A DNA stretch of 64,000 bases from Euglena gracilis (lineage: Eukaryota; Euglenida; Euglenophyceae; Euglenales): NCBI GenBank assembly GCA_039621445.1, contig CP154956.1:29580667-29644666 (forward strand). Direction: 5' to 3'. Below are positions 28,785-39,200 of this stretch, one piece after another (position 1 is the first letter of the stretch; each line of letters begins with the position of its first letter). The notes beneath the pieces are model-generated. The model was given only the letters and a program-made list of their open reading frames with translations. It did no database searches and was not told the origin of the DNA. The translations under genes were made by a program, and so were the position numbers.

Positions 28785-29045
28785 ACACCGAATTTTTTGA
28801 TGAAAGAGCGGGTCGTATGCAACTGTCCGGCACGGCGGGGGGGGGCTCTGCCCCCCCCCCAAAACCCCCCAGAACCAAAACAACACAATCCTAAATTTGG
28901 AAAAAATTTTTGTGGAAAGAGCGGGTCGTTAGCAAATGTACGGCATGGCGGGGGGGGGCTCCGCCCCCCCCCCCGAACCCCCCCCCAGAACCAAAATAAC
29001 ACAATCCCAAATTTGGAATTTTTTTTTGAGGAAAGAGCGGGGCCA
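28785..29045. repeat. Tandem pair of ~118-bp units with G9/C9 hairpin
   Basis: Two units each with GAAAGAGCGGGTCGT, GGCGGGGGGGGGCTC and an AACACAATCC...AAATTTGG end. Relatives with CGAGTGCC and G/C hairpins lie at 4.90-5.06 kb. Confidence 0.8.
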
Positions 29046-29134
29046 GGGGGTCGAAAAACGTTCATTTTGGGTGAAAAAAACAGTTTTTCCAGGTCCAGTA
29101 GGCCAAAAAACATGGTTTTGGACAAAAATTCCCC

Positions 29135-29265
29135 CCCCCTCACCCCCCCCCCCTACCCCCTAACCCCCCCCCTACCCCCCCTAACCCCCCCCCTAACCCC
29201 CCCCTAACCCCCCCCTACCCCCTAACCCCCCCCCCCCCCCCCCCTAACCCCCCCCTAACCAGGTT
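29135..29265. repeat. C-rich TAAC/TAC array, second block
   Basis: Same irregular C-run/TAA pattern as 28560-28760. Confidence 0.9.
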
Positions 29266-29369
29266 TTGAATAGTGCTGAGCTCTTAATAAGCGCGCACCC
29301 ACCCCTTCATTGACCCCTCCATACATACCGGCCCACTCCATGGAACTCTTTTGCCTGAAATCCATGGGT

Positions 29370-30160
29370 TTTGTGCCAGAAAGCGGGCGGTGGTGGGTCG
29401 AAAAACGCTCGTTTTCGGCTCAAAAACAGTTTTTCCGGGTCCGGGAGGCCAAAAAACATCGTTTCGGGCCAAAAAATTTTTTTCCATTTTTTTCGACTTT
29501 TTTGACCCGGTTTTGACCCAAAGTCAATGGGTCGGCGGTCCAAAACGGGGCGCCGGCGGGTCGAAAAACGCTTGTTTTCGGCTCAAAAACAGTTTTTCCG
29601 GGTCCGGAGGCCAAAAAACATCGTTTCGGGCAAAAAAAATTTTTCGATTTTTTTCGACTTTTTTGACCCGGTTTTGACCCAAAGTCAATGGGTCGGCAGT
29701 CCAAAACGGGGCGCCGGCGGGTCGAAAAACGCTCATTTTCGGCTCAAAAAAAAGTTTTTCCGGGTCCGGGAGGCCAAAAAACATCGTTTTGGGCAAAAAA
29801 ATTTTTTCGATTTTTTTCGACTTTTTTGACCCGGTTTTGACCCAAAGTCAATGGGTCGGCGGCCCAAAACGGGGCGCTGGCGGGTCGAAAAACGCTCATT
29901 TTCGGCTCAAAAACAGTTTTTTCCGGGTCGGGGAGGCCAAAAAACATCTTTTTGGGCAAAAAAAATTTTTTCTGTTTTTTTCGACTTTTTTGACCCGGTT
30001 TTGACCCAAAGTCAATGGGTTGGCGGCCCAAAACGGGGCGCTGGCGGGTCGAAAAACGCTCATTTTCGGCTCAAAAACGGTTTTTTCGGGTCCGGGGGGC
30101 CAAATAACATCGTTTCGGGCCAAAAAAAAATTTTCGATTTTTTTCGACTTTTTGACCAAT
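29370..30160 (+). repeat. ~162-bp satellite, about 5 tandem units
   Basis: The marker CAAAACGGGGCG recurs at 29541, 29702, 29865 and 30029, giving periods of 161-164 bp. Each unit contains GGTCGAAAAACGCTC, GAGGCCAAAAAACATCG and TTTTTTCGACTTTTTTGACC. Units differ mainly in homopolymer length. Confidence 0.95.
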
Positions 30161-30289
30161 GAAGTTTGGGCCCATCAACGGGTCTGGCGGCCCAATGAAC
30201 GTGGCGCATCGGGTCGAAAAATCATCGGTGGTCGAGGCATCCTCGGTCCCATTTTTCGATTTTTTGTCCCTCGACTTTTTTGACCAATG

Positions 30290-30780
30290 ATGCCCATCAT
30301 TGGTCATGATGGGCCCTCCTCATCGGTCATGCCCATCATGACCCATGATGGCCCATCATGTGGCCATCTTGGGCATGATGGACCATGATCCCCAATGGGT
30401 CAGAGGCCAATCATACCCTGATGGCCATCATGACCCAGTGATGGCCCATCATGACCCATGATTGCCATCATGACCCATGATGTGTCATGATGGTCATCAT
30501 GGTCATGAATGGCCATCAGGTCATGATGGCCTGCATGGTCATGATGGCCATCATGGGTCATGATGGCCATCATGGGTCATGATGGCCATCATGGGTCATG
30601 ATGGCCATCATGGGTCATGATGGCATCATGGGTCATGATGGCATCATGGGTCGTGATGGCATCATGGGTCATGATGGGCATCATGGGTCATGATGGGCAT
30701 CATGGGTCATGATGGGCATCATGGGTCATGATGGGCATCATGGGTCATGATGGGCAATGAGGGCCATGATGGCCATGATG
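30290..30780. repeat. 19-bp ATGGCCATCATGGGTC minisatellite
   Basis: Degenerate at the left, then regular copies of CATGATGGCCATCATGGGT, shifting to a CATGATGGGCATCATGGGT variant at the right. Confidence 0.95.
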
Positions 30781-30869
30781 GTCGAAAAACGCCGATTTTC
30801 GGCTCACAAACGTTTTTTCCGGGTCCGGGAGGCCAAGAAGCATGGTTTTGGGTAAAAAAAAATTTTCGA

Positions 30870-31330
30870 TATTTTTCGCCTTTTTTGGCCGAAAACGGCT
30901 AAGTCCACCAGTGGAAAAAGTGCACAAAATGGCCAGAATCGGCTGAAAAACAGCCGTATCTCGGGCTACGCGAACAGTTGCGGGGAAATCAAAATACCGG
31001 TAGATGGAGTGTTCCAAGGGCTTCAATTTAGGTCTCCGGACATTTCCTTTGACTTTGCTTCATTTTGGAAAAAATTTTGAAACTATTGATTTTTGGCCGA
31101 ATTTTGGCTGAAAACGGCTAAGTCCGACAGTGGAAAAAGTGTACAAAACGGCCATCCGGGCCGAAAACGGCCGTATCTCGGGCCAGGCGGGGAGTTGCGG
31201 GGAAATCAAAATACCGGCAGATGGGGCGTTCCAAGGGCTTCAAATTAGGTCGCCGGACATTTCCTTTGATTTTGCTTCATTTTGGAGATATTTTGAAAAT
31301 TGACATTTTTTTGGCCGAAATGGCAGAGTC
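30870..31330 (+). repeat. ~200-bp TATCTCGGG repeat, two units
   Basis: Two units share AACGGCTAAGTCC, CAGTGGAAAAAGTG, CCGTATCTCGGGC, GGGGAAATCAAAATACCGG, GTTCCAAGGGCTTCAA and TCCGGACATTTCCTTTGA. Other units are at 32.85-33.45, 34.54-34.97 and, inverted, 11.7-12.1 kb. Confidence 0.9.
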
Positions 31331-31614
31331 CAAAGGGGGGGGGGTTGGCCAATCCTACCCAGTTTGGACCCCTTCGCGCGTGAATAACTCGGGCCTGGCG
31401 GGGAGTTGGGGGTCAAACCCAGGTGATTCGGAAACTAGGAATCCAGTCGCTCGCGACTGAAAAAAAAAATTTCGGGAACGGGGCTGGGATCATGGTGATA
31501 ATCCGCCGGTTCCCGAGGTGGCCCCGAGGGGGGGGGAGGGGGGGGGGGTCGGGGGGGGGTTTCCCCCAGTGGTAAGCTTCGCCCTTACCGATAAAGGGAT
31601 AAGAGCGACCCCCC

Positions 31615-31796
31615 AACGGCCGCCACCCCCACCCCGGCCGGGCGCCGCACGCGCCCGGCGGCCCGGCCGGCCGGACCGGCGGCCCGGCCCGGCGGCCCGG
31701 CCCGGCGGCCGGCGGCCCGGCCCGGCGGCCGGCGGCCCGGCGGCCCGCGGCCCGGCGGCCCGGCGGCCCGGCGGCCCGGCGGCCCGGCCCGACCCG
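31615..31796. repeat. Pure G+C minisatellite (GGCGGCCC type)
   Basis: About 180 bp almost free of A and T built from CGGCCC and GGCGGCC units. Confidence 0.9.
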
Positions 31797-32730
31797 GATG
31801 CTCATGATGCTCATGATGGCCATCCGGGGTCATGATGGCCATCATTGGTCATGATGGCCATCCGGGGTCACGATGGCCATCATTGGTCATGATGGCCATC
31901 CGGGGTCATGATGGCCATCCTTCGTCATGATAGCCATCAGAAGTCATGATAGACATCATGGGTCATGATGGCCATCCGGGGTCATGATGGCCATCATTGG
32001 TCATGATGGCCATCCGGGGTCATGATGGCCATCATTGGTCATGATGGCCATCCGGGGTCATGATGGACATCCGGGGTCATGATGGCCATCCGGGGTCATG
32101 ATGGCCATCATTGGTCATGATGGCCATCCGGGGTCATGATGGCCATCATTGGTCATGATGGCCATCCGGGGTCATGATGGCCATCATTGGTCATGATGGC
32201 CATCCGGGGTCATGATGGCCATCATTCGTCATGATGGCCATCATTGGGCATGATGGCCATCATTGGTCATGATGGCCATCCGGGGTCATGATGGCCATCA
32301 TTGGTCATGATGGCCATCCGGGGTCATGATGGACATCCGGGGTCATGATGGACATCAGTGGTCATGATGGCCATGCGTGGTCATGATGGATGGCCATCAT
32401 TGGTCATGATGGCCATCCGGGGTCATGATGGCCATCATTCGTCATGATGGCCATCATTGGGCATGATGGCCATCATGGGTCATGATGGCCATCCGGGGTC
32501 ATGATGGCCATCATTGGTCATGATGGCCATCCGGGGTCATGATGGCCATCATTGGTCATGATGGCCATCCGGGGTCATGATGGCCATCATTGGTCATGAT
32601 GGCCATCCGGGGTCATGATGGCCATCATTGGTCATGATGGCCATCATTGGTCATGATGGCCATCCGGGGTCATGATGGCCATCATTGGGCATGATGGCCA
32701 TCATTGGGCATGATGCGCATCATGACCATG
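31796..32730. repeat. 38-bp higher-order minisatellite
   Basis: Alternating 19-mers CATGATGGCCATCCGGGGT and CATGATGGCCATCATTGGT make a 38-bp higher-order unit repeated more than 20 times, with local single-unit variants. Confidence 0.95.
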
Positions 32731-32849
32731 AGGGCCATGAGGGGCTGGCGGGTCGAAAAACGCCAATTTTCGGCTCGAAAACACTTTTTCCGGGTCCAGG
32801 AAGCCTAAAAACGTGGTTTTGGGCAAAAAAAATTTTTTTGATTTTTTTC

Positions 32850-33450
32850 GAATTTTTGGCCCGAAAACGGCTAAGTCGGACAGAGGGAAAAGTGTACAAA
32901 ACGGCCATTTGGACCTGAAAACGGCCGTATCTACGGCTAGGCGGAGAGTTGCGGGGAAATCAAAATACTAGTAGATAGGGCGTTCCAAGGGCTTCAATTT
33001 AGGTCTCCGGACATTTTTTTCAACTCCCCACCATTTTGGAAATATTTTGCAAAAACTGGTTTTTTGGCCCGTTTTGGGCTCCAAATGGCAGAGTCCCCCC
33101 GTGGCGAACCCTCTAAACGGCCGTATCTCGGCCCAGGCGGGGAGTTGGCTCAAACCGCGCATACCGGTGGAAAGGGCGTCCCAAAGTTGTGGAATGAGGT
33201 ACTCTTTACTTTTTCTCAACTCCCCGGCGTTTTCGAGATATTTTGAATTTTTTGATTTTTTGACCCCAAAAATGACCCCCTGTTGCCGGTCCAACAAAAG
33301 TTCTTTGAAAAAAAAACGGTAGACAACTTTTTTGCTCGGGCCATATCTCCGGCCTGGCGCGGAGTTGCGGGCAAAGTGAGGGCTCTGGACAAACTAGGGA
33401 CCGTCTCCTAACCTATAGGCTATTAACCTTTCGGGTCCCGAAATCAGGTC
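32850..33450 (+). repeat. ~200-bp TATCTCGGG repeat, diverged units
   Basis: Carries CCGTATCTACGGC, TTCCAAGGGCTTCAA, GCCGTATCTCGGCCC and CATATCTCCGGCC in series, each followed by a GCGGGGAGTTG or GCGCGGAGTTGC motif. Confidence 0.8.
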
Positions 33451-33484
33451 ACATCGATAATCCGCGGGTGCCCGAGCCTACTCA

Positions 33485-33528
<44 letters not shown>
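33485..33528. repeat. G44 homopolymer
   Basis: Forty-four uninterrupted G, followed by TTT and a further G8. Confidence 0.9.
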
Positions 33529-33530
<2 letters not shown>

Positions 33531-33537
33531 TGGGGGG

Positions 33538-33584
33538 GGTGGTAAGCTTCGCTCTTACTCTAAAGAGATAAGAGCTCAGCGACC
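33538..33584 (+). repeat. 47-bp hairpin module, copy 2
   Basis: Identical to copies at 26407-26453 (inverted) and 35092-35138. It sits at the right end of the G44 tract. Confidence 0.9.
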
Positions 33585-33619
33585 AGGGTGTGACGTAGAG
33601 CTGAGCTCTTTGGGGGAGC

Positions 33620-34240
33620 ACTCCGGCCTGGCCGGCGAAAAACGCTCATTTTCAGCTCAAAAACATGTTTTCCGTGTCCAGGAGACCAAAAAACATGGTT
33701 TTGGGCGAAAAATTTTTTTTCGATTTTTTTCGACTTTTTTGACCCGGTTTTGACCCAAAGTCAATGGGTTGGCGAACCAAAACGGGGCGCTGGCGGGTCG
33801 AAAAACGCTCATTTTCGGCCCAAAAACACTTTTTCCGGGTCCGGGAGGCCAAAAAACATCGTTTTGGGCAAAAAAAATTTTTCGATTTTTTTCGACTTTT
33901 TTGACCCGGTTTTGACCCAAAATCAATCGGTCGGCGGTCCAAAACGGGGTGCCGGCGGGTCGAAAAACGCTCGTTTTCGGCTCAAAAACAGTTTTTCCGG
34001 GTCCGGGAGGCCAAAAAACATCGTTTCGGGCAAAAAAAATTTTTCGATTTTTTTCGACTTTTTTGACCCGGGTTTGACCCAAAGTCAATGGGTCGGCGGT
34101 CCAAAACGGGGTGCCGGCGGGTCGAAAAACGCTCGTTTTCGGCTCCAAAACACTTTTTTCGGGTCCAGGAGGTCAAAAAACATGATTTTGGGCAAAAAAA
34201 ATTTTTTCGATTTTTTTCGACTTTTTGACCCAAAAATGGC
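33620..34240 (+). repeat. ~162-bp satellite, about 4 units
   Basis: Marker AAAACGGGG at 33778, 33941 and 34103. Same unit as 29370-30160. Confidence 0.95.
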
Positions 34241-34539
34241 TAAGTCCACCGGCCGGGGGGGGGCCCCAGCGGGGTGGGGGGGGGGGGGGGGGGTCCGGGT
34301 CGGAAAAAATTTTTTTGCTCAAAAACACTTTTTTTGATGTTCGGAAGTGAAAAAAAGTGTTTTTGAGCGAAAAAAAATTTTTCAAAATTTTTGGTCCTGA
34401 CCTGCCACCCGACCCCCCCTCGCCCAGCCACCCTCACAGCGCGCGCAGGGGTCCCCGAATACCCAAAACTGGCCCAAAATCGCACAACCAGACCCCGGGA
34501 ACCCCAAAAAACGGTCAAAACCCCCCCCTAAACCTAATG

Positions 34540-34975
34540 ATTGACCCCCTGGTTTGGGCTGCAACTCCTCGTCTAGCCCGAGATACGGCCAATTTACGGT
34601 TTCGGGCCCCGAACGGGCCAGAAATGGCCAAAACTGGCCAAACTGGCCCAAAACCCCAAAACGGCCGTATCTCGGGCTAGGCGAGGAGTTGGCCCAAACC
34701 GCGCATACCGATCGATCGGGCGTCCCAAAGTTGTGGAATGACGTCCTCTTTACTTTTCCTCAACTCCGCAGCGTTTTCGAGATATTTTGAATTTATCGAT
34801 TTTTTGACCCCAAAATGACCCTGCAATTTTCCGGGAAAAAAAAACGGTACACAACTTTTTTGCTCGGGCCAGATCTCCGGACCGGCGGGGAGTTGCGGGT
34901 AGCGTGACGGCTCTGGAGAAACTAGGGAACCTCTCCTAACCTATAGGCCATTCACTTTGGGGGCCATCGATCGGG
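34540..34975 (+). repeat. ~200-bp TATCTCGGG repeat, diverged units
   Basis: Contains CCGTATCTCGGGCTAGGCG followed by GGAGTTGG, TTTTCGAGATATTTTGAA and a final AGATCTCCGG unit. Confidence 0.8.
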
Positions 34976-35091
34976 TCACATCGGGTCAAATCGGGTCACA
35001 TCGATAATCCTCGGGTGGCCGGACCTACTCAGGGAGGGGGGGGGGGCGGGGGGCGGGCGGGGGTAGCGGGGGGGGGGTCAGGGTTCGGGGG

Positions 35092-35138
35092 GGTGGTAAG
35101 CTTCGCTCTTACTCTAAAGAGATAAGAGCTCAGCGACC
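35092..35138 (+). repeat. 47-bp hairpin module, copy 3
   Basis: Identical to copies 1 and 2, flanked left by a G-rich tract and right by a C-rich TAACC array. A degenerate copy is at 31568-31613. Confidence 0.9.
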
Positions 35139-35499
35139 CCCCCCTAACCCCCCCCCCCCCCCTAAACCCCCCCCAACCCCCCCCCCTACCCATTCCCCAC
35201 TTCGTGCCATATATGACGGGGGGGTCAGACTCCCCCCCTCCGTGTTGGCGTGTTGGGAGGGGGGTCCTGACCCTCCTCAGGGCATCCCACACATCCCTTG
35301 GCTGCAGGTATTAATTTGGTGGTTGAGGTTGGGAGGGGAAATCCCTGTGTGCAATGTTAATTGATCCAGGACCAGGTTAAAAGCCGGGCCAAAACCGTGT
35401 GCGGAAATGAGGAGACCGAGAGGGTGGGAAGAGCACCTGAGAGCGGGCAGAGCCGGAGGGGGTGTGCGCCAAGGAGGAGGGGGAGGAGTTGGTCCCGTT

Positions 35500-36789
35500 C
35501 AAGCACCTCTAATCAGCCATGCCCTCGGGCCCACCACTGCCCAGCATCGCCCAGCATCGCCTCTGAAGCCCTTAGAGGTGCACCTCTTGTACCCACATTC
35601 ACTCAGATACCTGCCTCCAGAGCATCCACTACAGCTTCTGCATACACTTCGTCCACTTTTTTCCACATTTGGTCATTTACCCACTTGTACAACTTTTTGG
35701 CCACTCTTGGCCACTTTTTTGTTACTTTTGGCTACTTTGCCCGATTTAATTATTTTGCCCCCTTGGCCGCTTTTGGCTTGTGGCTCCAATTTGACTGCCC
35801 ATTGACTGCTTTGGGCCCTTTAAGACCACTTTGGTCGGCCAAAGCTAATTTTAGACCATTGGCCACAAGCATCTCCCTGATCCCTTATTTCATTTGGACA
35901 ATCCAGCATCTGCATCCACTGCACCGATCCAGTGTCCGCATCTTGTCTAATATCTGCATCTTGTCCAGCATCTGCATCCTGTCCAATATCAACATCCATT
36001 GCATCATGTCCAGTATCTGCAACCACTGCAACTACTCCATCTTGTCCAGTATGTGCATCTTGTCCAATACCTGCATCTTGTCTAATATCTTAATCTTGTC
36101 CAGTATCTGCATCGATTGCATCTTGTCCAGCATCTGTACCTTGTCCAGTATCTGCATCCATTGCCTTGTCCAGTATCTGAATCTTGTCCAGTATCTTATC
36201 CATCGCATCTTGTCCAGTATCTGCATCTTGTCCAGCACCTGCATCCACTGCATCTTGTCCGGTATCTTATCCATTGCATCTTGTCTAGCAGCTACATCTT
36301 GTCTAGCATCTGCATTTTGTACAGCATCTGCATCTTGTCCAGCATCTGCATTTTGTCCAGCATCTGCGCCTTGTACAGCATCTGCATCTTGTACAGTGTC
36401 TGCATATTGTCCAATCTCTGCATCTTATCCAGCATCTACATCCATTGCATCATGTCCAGTATCTGCAACCACTGCATCTCGTCCAGAATCCGCATTCAAT
36501 GCATCTTGTCCAATATTTGCATCTTGCCCAATGTCGGCGCAAAATGGCCAAAAATGCCATAAAATGTGCTCATATTGACCCAAATCAGCTCAATATTTGC
36601 AAATCAGTGCAAAATAGCCCCAAAGACAGCAAAAATTGATCCAAAGTGGCCAAATGGGTGTAATACTGGAGATTTGTGGGGAAAATGTCCAAAAAATGGT
36701 TTTATTCTTCAAAACATACAAAAAAATGCCAGCGCCCAGCATCACCCCCAACATCGCTCAGCATAGCCCTGCATCATCAGAGGTGCTTG
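35500..36789. repeat. 18-bp minisatellite between short inverted repeats
   Basis: About 35 copies of an 18-bp unit with core CATCTTGTCCAGTATCTG fill 35920-36530. The block is bracketed by CAAGCACCTCTAAT (35500-35513) and ATCAGAGGTGCTTG (36776-36789), inverted with one mismatch. The plus frame stays open for 405 codons because the period is a multiple of three; I do not treat it as a gene. Confidence 0.8.
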
Positions 36790-36799
36790 GTCCCGTTGG

Positions 36800-39040
36800 A
36801 GGAGGGCGAGCCACCGGTTAACGTCCACGACGGGCATCCCCCTTTGCCCTTGACTGATGGGCGGTGTTTGGTGGGGAGTGTCGCATTGGGATATGACAAG
36901 AACGTCCACAAGGGGGGAATGGATGCCATTTTTTTTTTTTTAGTGTCAGAGATTAAATGTCAGGCTTCGGGTTTGGTTGTGGGGGGGGGTGTTGGTGCCC
37001 AACGCCACCTGCCCCAGTGTTCAGTCAGGAGCCATCCGCCTCCAAAGCCCAAAAGGTGAACTTCGTGTGCATGACGCGACCAATGGTGGCTTTCGAAGAT
37101 GCCCGGTCGCTGGGGGCCCAAATTTGCATCGGCGGGCAAGGCAATGGGCGGCCGCGTCACCGTTCGGCGGCGTTGGGGTGAGGCCGGCCACGGCCCCATG
37201 GGTGCACTCCTCGGGGGACTGGAATGCAAAAGGCGACCAAGGATCGTCTACGTCCAAATGAAAATGCATGCGACGTGCCACACAGCCATGCAACTGGCTA
37301 CCAAAATATGACTCCCCTGCCAATTTTCAGCAAAAATCCAAAAAGATGACCCCCAAACTTTGCAAATGACTCCAAAATGGATGTTTTTGATTTTTTTGAA
37401 CCATTTTCCATGTGTCAAAATTAGACACTTTTTTGAGACATTTTTTTATTCTTGTCAAAGGTCTGGCCGTTTTGACGTATTTTCAGGGAAGATTTTTTCG
37501 GATGCATTCTTCAGCAAAAAAAAGACAAAAATCAAAAACTAGACCCAAAAATGAACTGGACCCCCCTTGGTTTTCAGCAACCAACCCAAAAATTGACCCA
37601 GGGGTGCATCACCCTCCCTATGAACACATCCCATCAAGCTGCACCTCGCCATTTATCAAACATGGTGCTGGTGGGGTGATGTGCCTGGATGCATTGCTCA
37701 ACCTGGGGGGGGGGACACTTTCCACTTTCAAAAAACCAGTCAGTCACTTCCCAAAAGGCCAAGCTCAATTGGCTTCCAGCCATTTTGGCCCGAGTGGCCA
37801 AAAGTTATCAATCCCCCCCAGAAGGGGGAGAGGAAACGGGTGGCTGGTCAAAATTTTCCGGCGCCTTCAGCGCCGGGTGGTCACTTTCGCCCATTCCTGG
37901 CCGACGGCCCTGGGGAGGGGATCTGGAGCCAAACCCAGTCAATCACTCGAAAGAACCAGTCAGTGAGTTAGCCAAAAACAGGCAGCCATCCCCCGGGTGG
38001 GGGCACTCACATAAAGCAACGGGAAACAGCAGACTGACGGTCTGTCAGTGATCTGAATATTTGTCGTTGATTGAACTTTTGTCGCCTCTCACAACAACAC
38101 ACGAACCTGCCCCCCCCCCCCCAATCCTGGAACACCTTCCAGTTTGATTCAACAGACCTCCCAGTCTGCTGACTCCCGAGTAATCCCTTCAGGCAACCGT
38201 TGCCTGCTAAACACCCGATACCCCCCCCCCCCCGCGGCTCACCAAACCCTGGAACCACCCACCACCACCTCCCTGAGGCTTTTCCAATATTTATTTTCAA
38301 AAAATTTGAAAAGGCTTGATCAACTCGGCTGGCTTAGGTTATGGAAAAAATATCACACCGAGGGAAGGTGGGTTGTTATGGGTTGTTGGGCGGCTGGTTG
38401 TTATGGTGTATCCGAAAACTGAGAAACCGAAAACATCCCATTGGGTCGGGATTTGCCGCCAAAATTGTTGAGGTACACACATCAACCCCCCTTTAAAACA
38501 CCATTTTGGACGATTTCCCGCCCCCCTTTCCATTTTCCCATTTTCCCCTTTCCCTTTTTTTTGGCACGACTTTTCGTTACAGCTGGCTGACTCGCTCCGA
38601 GAATTGTTTCACCCCCCCCCCATTGGGCAGATGCTGTTGGGAAAACAGGTGCTTGTACAGGCTCACAAAACGCTGCAGTGCAAAAAGCGCCGTCTAAGAA
38701 TCTCAAACTAAATTCTCAACCCTAAGGTGTTTGTTCTTGTTCTTTGGCAGAGAATAAACACAAATATTGCTAATTTGTGTTTAAATATAACGCACTGGCA
38801 CCCATGGTGAGCTAGTTTGACACCCAGAGAACATGAATACTTACTGTAACACAATAAAGAACTCTGCCTCTTCGGGAAAACATGGGTGCGATATGGTTGC
38901 CACGTGCAGGCCCCAGAGCGAGTGCACACCGCTCGCTTTTGAAACAAAAGCGAGCCCTTCCCAATATCCGTACCGCTGGGGCAACGAGGTCATCACGCCC
39001 TGTGTTTCCAACCCATCCATGATGTAAGCAGTGAAGACAA
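36800..39040. other. Mostly non-coding; ambiguous frame at 37021-37323
   Basis: At 37021-37323 both strands stay open. The minus frame (HFHLDVDDPWSPFAFQSPEE, then THGAVAGLTPTPPNGDAAAH) looks more protein-like, but neither strand has clear splice sites. 37720-37990 carries CCAGTCAGTCAC repeat motifs. The rest shows nothing I can support. Confidence 0.35.
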
Positions 39041-39055
39041 TGACCGCCGAGGCAC

Positions 39056-39200
39056 CGGTGGCCGTGGGGAGTGGAGAGGCAGACCTCCACGAACTCGGTC
39101 CCCTCCGCCGTCACCACAAACGGCGAGTTCTGGATGGTGCCCGAGAAAGCGATGGGCTTCCCATCCACCCCGCAATGGAATCTGCCACGGGGAGGGCAGG
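39056..39200 (-). CDS. Exon 4 of the BPI-like fragment
   Basis: Acceptor GGTTGTAG chosen for phase; an alternative CGTGGCAG 15 nt later is also possible. Donor ACCG|GTGCCT. Encodes RFHCGVDGKPIAFSGTIQNS and PFVVTAEGTEFVEVCLSTPH. Confidence 0.6.

Noticed and set aside
28560-29265. True chromosome end
   Set aside because: Genes and other repeats continue on both sides, and the units are irregular.
30290-32730. CRISPR-like regular repeats
   Set aside because: Units are contiguous without unique spacers, and the genome is eukaryotic.
33538-33584. tRNA gene for the 47-bp hairpin module
   Set aside because: Too short, with no cloverleaf, A box or B box.
35361-36578. 405-codon plus-strand open frame
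   Set aside because: Most of it is the 18-bp minisatellite, whose period keeps any stop-free frame open; there is no GC3 bias or splice context like the real genes.
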